The position numbers and the translations under genes were made by a program. DNA of 64,000 nt from a virus, in IMG/VR virus record IMGVR_UViG_3300037247_000437, positions 1 to 64,000 of that record; one strand, given 5' to 3'. This document shows, piece after piece, positions 32,299 to 42,508 of the stretch (position 1 is its first letter; the number at the start of each line of letters is the position of its first letter). The notes below the pieces were generated by a model. The model did not search any database and was not told the origin of the DNA. It saw only the letters and a program-made list of their open reading frames with translations.

Positions 32299-35252
32299 CA
32301 ACGAATAAAGATTGGATATTTGTATTAGATTCACTTTTCCTGGGAAAGGCAAAGTTAAAAAACGATCCTGAAGGATGGGAGAATCAGCGCGTTTCAATTT
32401 CTAGGAGTCCTTCGAAGTTCGGTCTATTCAGAAAGTTTAAATCAACACTCAGATTTATTGGCGATGGGTACAATTATGTAAGGAATGTCTATGAGATCAA
32501 AGGCACTGAGCATGAGGTTAAAATCGAAATCTTCGAATACAATGCTACAAAAGACCAGTACTTCCTATACTTTTCAGGCATAATTGATCTAAGCACATAC
32601 GTAACCGATGAAGATATCTTTGCCGATGTCGTAATTAGCGATACAACATTTGCCAGGAAAATAAAAAGCCGTGAGAATGTAAAAGTCAATTTAAGCCGAA
32701 CTAAATCAATCGGAGGATTAGAACTTCCAGAAAATAATCAAGTAACAGTACAATTGCATCAGCGCGAATTATTGAGCGTTGGAGAATTTACTTTAAATGA
32801 AGCGGATGCAACGGTTGAAAGTTTTCACGTGATTGATGATGGCGTTGGTTGGGATGGATTTACCTTACCAATTGCCCTTATTGGTGAAGATAATAATGTT
32901 ACAAATCTATCGAGCCAAACAAATCCAATAATCAGTACATCGGGAGCATTATTCTGGGATGCCGCCGGTGAAGATTCAATAGTTACGCTTACCGGAACTG
33001 TCACAGGGATTTTAAAAGATGCTTTTGTTTCAGTTTCCGGTGGGAATAATGTTGAGTTTCTATTCAGAATTTATACTGATGACACGCGAACCGTTATAGG
33101 TTTCGATTCTCCTATAAGCGGATCTCAGGTTTTCATTCCTGAAGGATCAACAGGCGTAAACTTTTCATTTTTAATTGATACGAAACTTGGCGGAGTACCT
33201 CCTGCACCAAATATTGGCCCTGATGCTGTAATTTCATTGATTTGTGTAGGAACTGATAGCACACAATTCAGAGGTTTTGAATGTGAATTTACAGGCATAC
33301 AGTTTACGGTAGCTCAAAACCTTCAATTTAAAGACGGCACCCCTGCGCAAGGATATTTGATGTTTGAGGCATTTCAGCGAGTAATTCAGGTTATCACAGA
33401 TAAAGAATTTTCGTTTAAATCAGATTACTTGGATCGTATAGATAGGGGGGCAGTAGCAAACGGTCCAGGAGCTTTTGAAACGCTTCATTCATCTTTACAG
33501 ATTCGACAAATTCCAAGTACAAATCCGTCGATTTCATTAAATGACTTATTCAACTCCCTGAATGCTCAGAATAATTTAGGGTTTGGAATTGAATTTGATG
33601 AGGTAGGACAGCCATTTGCCCGACTAGAAAAAAAGGCACATTTCTTTTCCGGCGAAGTAATACTTACAATTCATTCAGTAAGTAAGATTGAAAAGGTAGT
33701 AGCAAGAGATTTTATTTACTCAAAGATAAAAGTAGGATATGACAAATCCGCAACGGAGGAAGATAATGGACTTGAAGAGTACAATAATAAATTTGAATTT
33801 GATACGATAATAAACACTTTCGAAAATGAACTTGATTTAGTTTCTAAAATCCGGTGGGATGGATACGGAATTGAAAAGATGAGGCGGTTATCATTTGCCA
33901 CAAATCCAACTGAAGACACCAAAGAGGATAATGATACATTTGGAGTGGTTGTATTGGAAGATGGGGTAGATGGAAATGGAAAGAAAAAATATAGAAGCGC
34001 GAAGGACGAGGCTTACGACATAGTTGAAGGGATATTTTCGCCTGAAACTGCGTATAACCTCGATCATACACCGGGGCGAATGCTGAGAGCTAGTGGAGGG
34101 TTGGCAAGACCAGGACTTGAAAAGTATTTAGATGATGAGATATCCTTTGGATTTGCTGAACAAAACGAAGATTTAAGAAGCCAGAAAACCGGAGAATCTT
34201 TAATTATAGAAAATGCAAACATCGATGTAAAAACATTAGATACAGGGTTATGGATTCCTGAAATGTACAGTTTCAAATCTGCATTAACCCGGGATCAATT
34301 CATTATTCTAACAAGAAAATCAAATGGTATTGTAAAAGTCAGCACTACAAGCGAAGAAAATACAACGGAGTATAATTATGGATGGCTAGTCGATGTTGAT
34401 CAGGAAAGCGACCAGCAAGAAGCTGAGTGGAAATTATTACGAGTTAATAAAGCAAGTCCTGAAGTTAATTTAATTGACCCAGAAGGAAACACGCCGAATG
34501 TACCAATTCCTCCTGTTGATCCTTCGCCAATATTTGGTGTGTTTGACGGATCATTCCCGTTTGTGTTTGTTGGTGAAGATGATCCCGAAACGTTTAATCA
34601 GATACTTGAAACAGGTGATGATATGCTGCTAGAGACGGGCGATAATCTACTATTAGAAGAAGATGGACTTCCGGACCCCGTAATGCTATTTGATGGCACC
34701 AGATATGGTTTAATGGGATATCACTCAGAGTTTGAGGTTCAAAATTTTGAATACGAATGGGAAGGGACAGACGAAACGGGAGTTGGTAGGAAATTTGGGA
34801 TCAATATCTGTGAACAATTGAATCCTAGCGGACATCAATTGTATGATGATGCGACTTACAAGTATCATCATAGTGTAACAACTTTTCAGAATATAATAAG
34901 TAGCGAAGCTCCTTATGCATTAGATGTCAATCATTATATAAAGATACGTAAATTTGGAACAACATTTGAATTTACAGTTGACACAGTAACGGATAATTTA
35001 ACATTAAGTGAAACTATCACATTTGATAATACGATTGCTGAAACATTGCTTGGGGCAAGATGGTTAGGGGGCGCACCATCAAATTTATTCACAGGCAAAA
35101 TGAAATATTGTAAATTCAAAGAGCTTAATGTTAGCGGAGATTTCGTAAGCGATCTTATTGATATTCAAGCGGCAAATGATACCGGCTTAGGAGTCCCAAA
35201 TACGGCAGCAAACGCGCCGACTAATTCAGACTTAGAGTGGTTCAATACTTAA
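32295..35252 (+). CDS. large tail protein (distal tail / tip)
   Basis: A 985-aa protein right after the tape measure. It begins WIFVLDSLFLGKAKLKNDPEGWENQ, as do tail tip proteins of Bacteroidetes siphoviruses. The rest is beta-rich, with an acidic run (ETGDDMLLETGDNLLLEEDG) at about residues 770-790 and a C-terminal lectin-like beta domain. TTG start overlapping the tape measure TGA. Distal tail or tip role is inferred from position. Confidence 0.62.
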   Translation: MTTNKDWIFVLDSLFLGKAKLKNDPEGWENQRVSISRSPSKFGLFRKFKSTLRFIGDGYNYVRNVYEIKGTEHEVKIEIFEYNATKDQYFLYFSGIIDLSTYVTDEDIFADVVISDTTFARKIKSRENVKVNLSRTKSIGGLELPENNQVTVQLHQRELLSVGEFTLNEADATVESFHVIDDGVGWDGFTLPIALIGEDNNVTNLSSQTNPIISTSGALFWDAAGEDSIVTLTGTVTGILKDAFVSVSGGNNVEFLFRIYTDDTRTVIGFDSPISGSQVFIPEGSTGVNFSFLIDTKLGGVPPAPNIGPDAVISLICVGTDSTQFRGFECEFTGIQFTVAQNLQFKDGTPAQGYLMFEAFQRVIQVITDKEFSFKSDYLDRIDRGAVANGPGAFETLHSSLQIRQIPSTNPSISLNDLFNSLNAQNNLGFGIEFDEVGQPFARLEKKAHFFSGEVILTIHSVSKIEKVVARDFIYSKIKVGYDKSATEEDNGLEEYNNKFEFDTIINTFENELDLVSKIRWDGYGIEKMRRLSFATNPTEDTKEDNDTFGVVVLEDGVDGNGKKKYRSAKDEAYDIVEGIFSPETAYNLDHTPGRMLRASGGLARPGLEKYLDDEISFGFAEQNEDLRSQKTGESLIIENANIDVKTLDTGLWIPEMYSFKSALTRDQFIILTRKSNGIVKVSTTSEENTTEYNYGWLVDVDQESDQQEAEWKLLRVNKASPEVNLIDPEGNTPNVPIPPVDPSPIFGVFDGSFPFVFVGEDDPETFNQILETGDDMLLETGDNLLLEEDGLPDPVMLFDGTRYGLMGYHSEFEVQNFEYEWEGTDETGVGRKFGINICEQLNPSGHQLYDDATYKYHHSVTTFQNIISSEAPYALDVNHYIKIRKFGTTFEFTVDTVTDNLTLSETITFDNTIAETLLGARWLGGAPSNLFTGKMKYCKFKELNVSGDFVSDLIDIQAANDTGLGVPNTAANAPTNSDLEWFNT

Positions 35253-35262
35253 TTAAAAAGAC

Positions 35263-35751
35263 ATGGCAGATAAAAAATATAGTGAATTGACGATAAAGAG
35301 TACTATTGTACCTGGTGATCTTATTCCAATATTGGATAGTGAAACTGCTGTTGGGTCAGAGAAAAATAAGATGGTGACACCTAGTACGTTAAAGGATTTT
35401 ATAGCAACGCAAGGAACGTGGACGCCAACTGTAACCGGCGTGAGCGTAACAAATTCAATAGGATATTCTCAAATAAATGGCAACATGGTTACGCTTATGT
35501 TTTCTTTTACTATGCCAACAACAGCTAGCGGAGCAGCGTTTATTATAAGCAACGCCCCTGTTCCTTCTGCCGCCTTCGGAGTAGGCAAGCCCCTTATTTA
35601 TTATGGTATTATAACTAGATTTGTGGGGACAAACACAGATCAGAGGTTGGAGTTTGCTGAAAATTCATCATCACTAAAAGCCCCAGGAAGGGATCTATCA
35701 TATTTTAGCAATACCGTCGTTGCGGGATCTATAACATACATCAAAGAATAA
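35263..35751 (+). CDS. tail fibre-like protein
   Basis: A 162-aa protein. The N-terminal part (ADKKYSELTIKSTIVPGDLIPILDSE) is the common short anchoring motif of phage tail-fibre proteins (SELT..T...GDLI.I.D). The rest is a compact beta domain that could bind a receptor. Stop and next start share a base. Confidence 0.6.
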   Translation: MADKKYSELTIKSTIVPGDLIPILDSETAVGSEKNKMVTPSTLKDFIATQGTWTPTVTGVSVTNSIGYSQINGNMVTLMFSFTMPTTASGAAFIISNAPVPSAAFGVGKPLIYYGIITRFVGTNTDQRLEFAENSSSLKAPGRDLSYFSNTVVAGSITYIKE

Positions 35752-37799
35752 TGGCAAATTTCGCACAAGTAAATATACAATTCACAGAGGCAACAGATTT
35801 GAATAATTCATTTGGTATCAAATTTGTAAATAGTTCGCGATCTATTGATGTAACATTCACATGGATTTGTAAAAGCGTAAGGTCATCAGCATTCCAATAC
35901 AAGCAAGCTACTGAGGCAGATCTAGGTGACCGAATAATTGAGCAGGCTGATGAATTAAATAGCGCAATGTTTGCCGACATTTCGAGCAGTTTTATTTCTG
36001 GCTTTATAGACATAGGCGGCATTAATGATGATACCGTTACGGTAGTGGCTGGTGAAAATGGATGGGTAATCACAACTACTTTTACGATCGGGAATGCTAT
36101 ATTCACGGAAATACCGGAGGTTTTACCGGTAAAGAATTTTCAATTACTTGCATTTTCCTTAGCTCAGGCTGTTTTGCCTTGCGCAAACATAGAGGTTTCA
36201 ATTACTGAAAATGATGGGGTCTCACCGTATACATGGATAAGTCCTGCCAACCCATCAACGACACTTTCGGCAGACATCGCAAGAACTGCGGCTAATCAAA
36301 TAATTACGGTCATTTTACAGGACGATGAAGGCGATCAGGCAAGTTTAGCAAACGTCACAATACCGCGATTATTCACATCTGTTGAGATTTCAGATATTAG
36401 CGTGGTTGCAAATGCCGGGGGATTGGACGCGACGGTAACTGTATTTATGGGCACTCAGGATTTCGGGACTTATCAATTCTCAATCGATGGATCAAATTTT
36501 CAACTTTCAAATGTATTCACAAATGTAGTTGATGGATCATATACGCTTTTTGTTAATGATGGATTTGGATGTATAACTAATACCGGGTTCACGGTTGATG
36601 TTTCACAAAGTATCGAGCGTGACGCGGCGGTTGGATTGGTCCCTACTGCAAATTCTATGAGAATGGTTCAGCGTATCACTTCACGATTCAACAATTTAAA
36701 AAATACACTTTATCAGGATGAAAGATATCCAACTGAAACAAAGCATGATTATTTTCAACTTTACCAGACGAATGATGGTGTAATTATTACTCAATTTAGA
36801 AGTAACTATGATGGACTTTCGGTGAAAATAGTTGATTGTGATGGCGTGACTATTCAAACCCCTTCAATAGCTCAGAAATCGAACAACATAAGCGCTAGAG
36901 ATTCAAGAGATGTAAATGTATTTAATTTTGGAAATAATCAAACAGGAATTTTCTTTACAGAAGGCAATACTTATGATCCCGGGACCAATGATATAATAGG
37001 CACATTCAATTTGCTTGGTGCTTTGCCGGATTGGGGAGTTGTCGGGAATACAGTTGTTTTAACTGGTGGCGTTGTTGGGAGTTTCGTTATTAAACAGGTG
37101 ATATTCGATTCAAGAGTTCAGGCGCAAACATTGGTAATCGATAACATTTGGACAAGTGGGAATTTCTCTGAGGTAGCAATTTCGGATGTAACTTATAATA
37201 GATTACCTTATGAGGTATTTGAATTTAATGTTGATTTGGCAACGATTGCAGGCGGTGTTTATTCTAATGAATTAACAATGATCGATTCACTAGAAGAGCG
37301 ACCAACTTTGATATTTGATTCAGAAAGATATTTGATTGCAGCGGAACATAGAAAGACAGCATTCATAGATTACTTTATTAGCAAAGGCACCGGGATTGAT
37401 TATGACACAGGATATCAAGGTCATATTAGATTACTCGCAAACGATCCAGAGGCAAGCCCACTGCCGGGGGGTGAAATAGTGGCACTGGCAGACAGCGGCG
37501 GAAACATTCAGAAGCTTAAAGACAGCCCTACCATGTCTGGGGAAATGTGGATTGAAGCACAGCCGCGCTATATGATCGAAAAGCTTAGATTGATATTTGC
37601 ACACAAGAGATATTTTATAAATGGCCTAGAGTGGCAAAATGAGGAAGCGTTTGAGCGTGTGGCAGTTGAAAAGTCAAGCCTAGATAATGCGACAATCATA
37701 GTGCAGAGGGTAGGTTACGAAGCATTCAAGACAGATAATATAAGCATAGATGGCCCTGTAGGCGAAATATTACACGAAGAGGGGCCAATTTTATTCTAA
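35751..37799 (+). CDS. tail protein with SprB-like repeats
   Basis: A 682-aa protein. Between about residues 140 and 290 it carries Ig-like repeats: ITENDGVSPYTWISP and VDGSYTLFVNDGFGCITNTG. These match the SprB repeat pattern (GSYTV.V.D..GC) of Bacteroidota gliding adhesins and secreted proteins. The C-terminal about 350 residues resemble a tail-tip protein with a terminal peptide EEGPILF. Probably a virion surface protein at the tail end. Confidence 0.58.
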   Translation: MANFAQVNIQFTEATDLNNSFGIKFVNSSRSIDVTFTWICKSVRSSAFQYKQATEADLGDRIIEQADELNSAMFADISSSFISGFIDIGGINDDTVTVVAGENGWVITTTFTIGNAIFTEIPEVLPVKNFQLLAFSLAQAVLPCANIEVSITENDGVSPYTWISPANPSTTLSADIARTAANQIITVILQDDEGDQASLANVTIPRLFTSVEISDISVVANAGGLDATVTVFMGTQDFGTYQFSIDGSNFQLSNVFTNVVDGSYTLFVNDGFGCITNTGFTVDVSQSIERDAAVGLVPTANSMRMVQRITSRFNNLKNTLYQDERYPTETKHDYFQLYQTNDGVIITQFRSNYDGLSVKIVDCDGVTIQTPSIAQKSNNISARDSRDVNVFNFGNNQTGIFFTEGNTYDPGTNDIIGTFNLLGALPDWGVVGNTVVLTGGVVGSFVIKQVIFDSRVQAQTLVIDNIWTSGNFSEVAISDVTYNRLPYEVFEFNVDLATIAGGVYSNELTMIDSLEERPTLIFDSERYLIAAEHRKTAFIDYFISKGTGIDYDTGYQGHIRLLANDPEASPLPGGEIVALADSGGNIQKLKDSPTMSGEMWIEAQPRYMIEKLRLIFAHKRYFINGLEWQNEEAFERVAVEKSSLDNATIIVQRVGYEAFKTDNISIDGPVGEILHEEGPILF

Positions 37800-37810
37800 A
37801 TAATAATAGT

Positions 37811-38560
37811 ATGTCAGATGACGGGAAAAGGATATCGCAATTAAATCAAGCAACAATAGGCGCGAAGGATGGCAAATTAGCCGTCCTGAATGCGACAAGT
37901 AATAAAACGGAAAAGGTAAGCCAGCAAACCATGTTAGGGGCTATAAAAGCTTCGTTTGCATGGCAAGCCGACATGCCTTATTCAATAGATGATCTAGTAG
38001 AAAGCAATTCACTTGTTTGGAAATCAAAAGTAAATAGTAATCTTGGGAATGTGCCGAGCGAGAATTCGTTCTGGACTAACGAACCAATTAGCGCGGCAGA
38101 TGGAATTACAGACACCCAATGGGCGGCGGGTGTATTTACTTTCAATGACTCGAAAGTAGTATTTCAGAATGCTCAATATTTCTTACAGATCTCAGCGCCC
38201 TATATTAGTTCTGATATTGCCGCAGAGATAGCGGTGGGAGATTGGAAGGCAGGAGTCACGGGAGCAACAGGAATAACAGACGTGACAACAGCTACATATA
38301 CAGTAATTACAACAGATCAAATATTAAATGTGCTCCGAACCAGTACAGGAGTGGCGACAATAACAATCCCAACAACAATGATAAATGCAGGATTCAACAA
38401 ATTAGTGATTAAGGATGCCGGAGGGAATGCCGGAATAAATAATATTACAGTTGTCGGCGAAGGAGGAGAGTTAATAGATGGACAGCCAAATTTAATAATA
38501 ATAGGCAATTATAGTTCAGTAAATTTATATGCAACAAATAGTTTAATTTCAATTTATTAA
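37811..38560 (+). CDS. tail fibre-like protein
   Basis: A 249-aa protein: N-terminal SDDGKRISQLNQATIGAKDGKLAVLN anchoring motif, then a W..DMPYS..DLVESNSLVWKSKV...GNVPSE...W module like small carbohydrate-binding domains, then a glycine/isoleucine-rich beta part. Likely part of the receptor-binding apparatus. Confidence 0.58.
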   Translation: MSDDGKRISQLNQATIGAKDGKLAVLNATSNKTEKVSQQTMLGAIKASFAWQADMPYSIDDLVESNSLVWKSKVNSNLGNVPSENSFWTNEPISAADGITDTQWAAGVFTFNDSKVVFQNAQYFLQISAPYISSDIAAEIAVGDWKAGVTGATGITDVTTATYTVITTDQILNVLRTSTGVATITIPTTMINAGFNKLVIKDAGGNAGINNITVVGEGGELIDGQPNLIIIGNYSSVNLYATNSLISIY

Positions 38561-38562
38561 TT

Positions 38563-39285
38563 ATGGCATTTTTCCCAGAAATAAAAATACAGAAAACAAC
38601 ATCTCCAATCGTTATAGCTAGATTAGGAGAGGAAAAAGCGACTACAACAATAGCAATAGCTGTGACCGCCGGAGATACAATTATAAATGTAACTGACTCC
38701 GCAGGAATGAGTGTGGGAGATAGTTTTTTTATTATCGATGACGCAAATAATATTATTGAACAATTTACAATATTAGTAATAAATACTAACGCTATAACTG
38801 TAGATACGCCTTCAGGAAATGATTTCTTAGTAGGGGAATTTGTCGGGTCTTCTAATACAAATTTTAATGTGGACGGATCAATTACGCCCGTTAAATTCAA
38901 TTTAAAAACAGGATTGGTTGGCGTAGATATCATGCTAAAAATTAGCCGTATAGTTATTGTAATCGAAACTGCAACTACAGGAGGTATTTCAGATTTTGGT
39001 AATATTTCAGCATTGACGAATGGAATTTTTCTAAGAAGAAATGACGGCCTATCAACAACATATTTTAATGCAAAAACAAACTTGGAGATGACTGCTCTCG
39101 GTTATGATTTAGAAGGATTCCCATCTGGCGTATCCGGTAATGAAGGGATTAGATTTAGGTTGACATTTCCAAGGATGGGGGCATTTATAGAACTAAATCA
39201 AAATGAAGATTTAGAATTATGGGTACAGGACGATTTAACGGGATTGGTTAGCGCATTTTGTACAGTTGAGGGTGTAATTGAATAA
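38563..39285 (+). CDS. tail-associated beta protein
   Basis: A 240-aa protein rich in Thr, Ile, Val and Asn; a central VTAGDTIINVTDSAGMSVGDSFFIIDD block is typical of phage virion proteins that sit at the tail tip. No catalytic motif seen. Position between fibre genes suggests an adhesion-device component. Confidence 0.55.
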   Translation: MAFFPEIKIQKTTSPIVIARLGEEKATTTIAIAVTAGDTIINVTDSAGMSVGDSFFIIDDANNIIEQFTILVINTNAITVDTPSGNDFLVGEFVGSSNTNFNVDGSITPVKFNLKTGLVGVDIMLKISRIVIVIETATTGGISDFGNISALTNGIFLRRNDGLSTTYFNAKTNLEMTALGYDLEGFPSGVSGNEGIRFRLTFPRMGAFIELNQNEDLELWVQDDLTGLVSAFCTVEGVIE

Positions 39286-39307
39286 TTGATTAATTTTTGT
39301 AAATTTG
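39278..39307 (+). promoter_or_regulatory. promoter TTG-N19-TAAATTTG before the fibre gene
   Basis: TTG at 39278-39280, 19 nt, then TAAATTTG at 39300-39307: an exact match to the Bacteroidota promoter layout. The -33 part lies inside the last codons of the previous gene. The ATG at 39314 is only 6 nt past the element. Confidence 0.62.
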
Positions 39308-39313
39308 TAAGCG

Positions 39314-40876
39314 ATGAGTACAAAGAATAATACAATCGGCGCAAAGGTTAAATTTCAGAATTTGCCAAATGTTGACGCGAATAAAAAATTAACGGCTCCT
39401 GAATTTAATCAATTAGTCGATTTCCAAAATTCACCTGTTCAGCAAATAGCCGGAAGCCTTGACGATACCGATATAATCATTGACGGAACCAAAAACTACG
39501 GAACTACTATTGTAGTAACCGGAGCAACGCGAACAATTACAGCGAATGCAAACGGCCATCTTCAGGGAAACAATATAAAACAGCGCTATCAATTTAATAT
39601 CAACTGCACACTTACGCTTGTAGGCTTTGACGCGACCGGAAACAATACCGGAACTATTACACCAATTCCAGCCGGGACTTACGACTTCAAATATATTGCA
39701 AATCGAAATGGTAGGAATTTAGAAATAGATCAAAATATTTCAAATGAAGTCACTAACAAGCTCGACAAAGTAACCATAGCAAATCAATCAGTAGCTAGTA
39801 AGGTTGATTTTGATCAAGGGGTAAATATTGCAGAGAATGTTGGCATTGGAACTGATAATGCTGATGGAATTGTGGGAGCAAAAATTTTGGATTTATTTAA
39901 TGGTTCTCTTGGAACTTCTCAATTAGTTAATGAAGGAAATGCTGGGGAGGCTTTTGTTAGTTTAGTTTCTGGACAAAGTTCTTCAAATTTGCCTTCAATT
40001 ATGTTTAAACCTGGACTTAGATTTGCAACTGCAACATTAAAAGATGCAACAGGATTTTCTGAAGTAATGAGAATTGATGGTTCTGGTAATGTTTTTATTA
40101 ATAAAACAACAGGAACTCAAAAACTAGAAGTAAACGGCAACGTATTAGCCGACGCAATAGCCGCTGGTGTAGCTAATATAATTAACACCGCAGATTTTGG
40201 TGGAGGCGTGGCTATTGGTTCTGGGGTTGGGGGAATAAGTACTGCTCCTTTGGATGGATTGTTAGTTGAGGGTATATTTGGATTAGGACTAAATAATCCT
40301 ACAACACAATTTGAAATACAGCAACTTGCAGATAGTTCAGCTATACTAATTCATGGGTTTGATGACAAGAGTACGGATACAATAGCTATTGGGGTAAATT
40401 CAAATGGGGTTCCAATAATTACAGGAACAAAGGACATATTTTTCAACCCTGGGGTGTCCTTAGTTGATAATTCAACTTTCAGATTTGGGGGTAGCAATCC
40501 TAACGTTAAAATGAGATATGATTCAACGTCAGATAATTTCGAAATGGATCATACAGACGATATAGGAACAGTATTTATGATTATGGAAGTTCCGATGAAC
40601 TCGGATACTTTATCAATTTATAAAAAATTAGGAGTAAATACTGATACGCCTTTAGCTCAGGTAGATGTGAATCAATCAGGAGCATCAGCAGCAATTCCCG
40701 CCTTAAAACTAACTCAAGCAGATTTAAGCGAGGAAATGATTAAGTTCGATGCTACGATAGGAGTTGGAAATCCGATTGAAGCAATAGGAGCAAAATCATT
40801 CACACAAACTCATTTTCTTAAAATAAACGTTGAAGTGCTTGGTGTAAAATATATGCCAATAGGAGATTTAGCATAA
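39314..40876 (+). CDS. tail fibre protein
   Basis: A 520-aa Asn/Gly/Thr-rich protein. The N-terminus (TIGAKVKFQNLPNVDANKKLTAPEFN) is a fibre anchor pattern; IGIGTDN, TGTQKLEVNGNVLAD and LGVNTDTPLAQVDVNQSG are repeats of the GIGT/..KLDVNG type common in phage fibres ahead of a chaperone domain. No C-terminal S74 peptidase is evident; the end is YMPIGDLA. It has its own promoter just upstream. Confidence 0.7.
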   Translation: MSTKNNTIGAKVKFQNLPNVDANKKLTAPEFNQLVDFQNSPVQQIAGSLDDTDIIIDGTKNYGTTIVVTGATRTITANANGHLQGNNIKQRYQFNINCTLTLVGFDATGNNTGTITPIPAGTYDFKYIANRNGRNLEIDQNISNEVTNKLDKVTIANQSVASKVDFDQGVNIAENVGIGTDNADGIVGAKILDLFNGSLGTSQLVNEGNAGEAFVSLVSGQSSSNLPSIMFKPGLRFATATLKDATGFSEVMRIDGSGNVFINKTTGTQKLEVNGNVLADAIAAGVANIINTADFGGGVAIGSGVGGISTAPLDGLLVEGIFGLGLNNPTTQFEIQQLADSSAILIHGFDDKSTDTIAIGVNSNGVPIITGTKDIFFNPGVSLVDNSTFRFGGSNPNVKMRYDSTSDNFEMDHTDDIGTVFMIMEVPMNSDTLSIYKKLGVNTDTPLAQVDVNQSGASAAIPALKLTQADLSEEMIKFDATIGVGNPIEAIGAKSFTQTHFLKINVEVLGVKYMPIGDLA

Positions 40877-40915
40877 AAACATTAGTAGATTTTAGCGCAA
40901 TTTAAAATAAACAAA

Positions 40916-41308
40916 ATGGCATCATTTACAAGAACAATACCAGACGAAAAATATGAAGGCCCTGAAGGGCTCAAAGCCCTAATTGTTGAAGTACTTAGGT
41001 ATCCTGCTTTGGTTCAGGCTGAGGTTCAGGCCCAAGTTCAGGCTACTGATGAATTGTACAAACCCCTCATAAACGAGGATGGGAGCCCAAAGATGATTCC
41101 AGTTATAAATGAGGACGGCACCCCTCACACGATCCCAGCTACAAACGAGGATGGCAGTCCAAAGATGATTACTAATCCAATATCTGAGAATCAGTTTGTG
41201 AAAATATGTATCATCGAAAATGATAAAAAGTTTTTCAGGAATTTAAGAAATATTCAAAGGAATAAGCAAGTAGCTATTGCCGGGGCTAATGATTTTGAAG
41301 TAACTTAA
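40916..41308 (+). CDS. protein with short tandem repeats
   Basis: A 130-aa protein. Residues about 33-43 repeat VQA (EVQAQVQA), and residues about 53-88 hold three copies of NEDGSPKMIP-like 13-residue repeats. The flanks are helical. The repeats are near-identical at DNA level too, so they may expand or contract. It may be a fibre chaperone or accessory, which is inferred only from its place after the fibre gene. Confidence 0.52.
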   Translation: MASFTRTIPDEKYEGPEGLKALIVEVLRYPALVQAEVQAQVQATDELYKPLINEDGSPKMIPVINEDGTPHTIPATNEDGSPKMITNPISENQFVKICIIENDKKFFRNLRNIQRNKQVAIAGANDFEVT

Positions 41309-41344
41309 AAAATCCCAATAAGGGACAAACTATAAATAAATAAA

Positions 41345-41497
41345 ATGGGACACAAAAAACAAGTAATCGAAAATCAGGAGAAAATTATTCAAGATCTTGA
41401 AGATATCAAAGCAGCATTGAAAATAGAAGATAAACTGGAAATGAAAAGCCAGCCGCCGCCACCGGATCAAAATCCACCGCCTAACGACGGTGATTAG
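41345..41497 (+). CDS. small coiled-coil protein with Pro-rich tail
   Basis: A 50-aa protein. The first 34 residues form an amphipathic helix (QEKIIQDLEDIKAAL), and the end is PPPPDQNPPPNDGD. It overlaps the next gene by 8 nt (GTGATTAG). Probably belongs to the lysis cassette; function unknown. Confidence 0.55.
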   Translation: MGHKKQVIENQEKIIQDLEDIKAALKIEDKLEMKSQPPPPDQNPPPNDGD

Positions 41498-41864
41498 AAA
41501 ACTTACTTACATATTATTTTCTGTAACTATATCCCTTGCTATTTACGATAGTGGATGGCGTATTTATCAGAAATATATTAGTACTGAATATTCGGTAAAC
41601 TGGTCGGTATTTTTCTTCGCCTCAATCTGGGGATTTATAGCGGCATTTGCATTAGTTTTAGCGCGAAATACAATAGGTAAATTTGATAAAGGCGCAATTT
41701 ATATTATGGCCGCGCCTTTTATTTTTAGGGTTTTATTAAATTTATGTTCAATTAATCAATCATGGGAATTCTACCGAATGTTAAATGATAATTGGGGAAT
41801 TGATTTCATGCAATGGATTGCAGTTTCGATAACTTTATTTTTATGGCAAAAAAACATACATTAA
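41490..41864 (+). CDS. four-TM membrane protein, lysis cassette
   Basis: A 124-aa protein with three to four hydrophobic segments (about residues 4-22, 38-60, 70-88, 105-122). GTG start. Its place next to the holin and DUF5675 gene suggests a lysis or holin-associated role, but no known holin motif is present. Confidence 0.5.
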   Translation: MIRKLTYILFSVTISLAIYDSGWRIYQKYISTEYSVNWSVFFFASIWGFIAAFALVLARNTIGKFDKGAIYIMAAPFIFRVLLNLCSINQSWEFYRMLNDNWGIDFMQWIAVSITLFLWQKNIH

Positions 41865-42337
41865 CCGCACTTTTAACCGCAGCTTATGTAATCATCATGA
41901 TTACCATTATGCTTGCGAATGTCAATATTGCAGAAGATGGGAGTTTTGAAAAATTCTATGATGATAATGGCGGATTAATCTGGGCATGTACTGCAATATT
42001 TGGAGTTGTGTTATTTGTAAACACGTATCTTGATGTGGTTGCAGCAAAAGAAAAAAAACAGTCTATTGATAAAACAATTGAATTGCAAAAAACTATTGTC
42101 GGCCAAAACAATAAGTCGCTCGAAATACAGACGGATCACATTAAGGAATTTGCAGAAATAAGTAAGCAATTAAACCGGAACTATGCAAATGACAATAAAG
42201 CAGTATCAGAAATAAATAAACTAGATAAGAAGTTTACATCATTTGTGAATGAATTAAAAAACAAAGATGATTTTATTGATAAAAGGTTTGAATCAATTGA
42301 GGCCAAATTAGAAAAACATATTGAAAAACATAATTAA
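41843..42337 (+). CDS. membrane protein with long coiled coil
   Basis: A 164-aa protein. It has two membrane segments (about residues 7-26 and 47-64), then a 90-residue Lys/Glu/Asn-rich coiled coil ending in EKHIEKHN. I chose the ATG at 41843 over an upstream in-frame start at 41813 because it gives a clean N-terminal membrane segment. Could be a spanin-like or membrane-organising lysis accessory; that is inferred from layout. Confidence 0.52.
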   Translation: MAKKHTLTALLTAAYVIIMITIMLANVNIAEDGSFEKFYDDNGGLIWACTAIFGVVLFVNTYLDVVAAKEKKQSIDKTIELQKTIVGQNNKSLEIQTDHIKEFAEISKQLNRNYANDNKAVSEINKLDKKFTSFVNELKNKDDFIDKRFESIEAKLEKHIEKHN

Positions 42338-42343
42338 AAAACA

Positions 42344-42508
42344 GTGGAAAATTTAGAATTAACATTATGGATTATTGGTTTAATTATTGGTATATCTGAA
42401 GTTGTATTAAGGGCCATTCCAGATGAGAAAATAAAAGGAATAATCGGATACGCTATCGAGGGATTAAAGTTCATTTCTGATTATTTCAACAGGAAAACTC
42501 CTTATTAA
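42344..42508 (+). CDS. small membrane protein (54 aa)
   Basis: A 54-aa protein with GTG start and one hydrophobic segment (LTLWIIGLIIGISEVVL) followed by a short amphipathic end. Its stop shares a base with the next ATG (TAATG). Probably a lysis-cassette peptide. Confidence 0.52.
   Translation: MENLELTLWIIGLIIGISEVVLRAIPDEKIKGIIGYAIEGLKFISDYFNRKTPY

Noticed and set aside
40950-41170. Short repeated DNA considered as a CRISPR or iteron array
   Set aside because: The repeats are in-frame codons for a repeated peptide, without unique spacers. No CRISPR array exists in the window.
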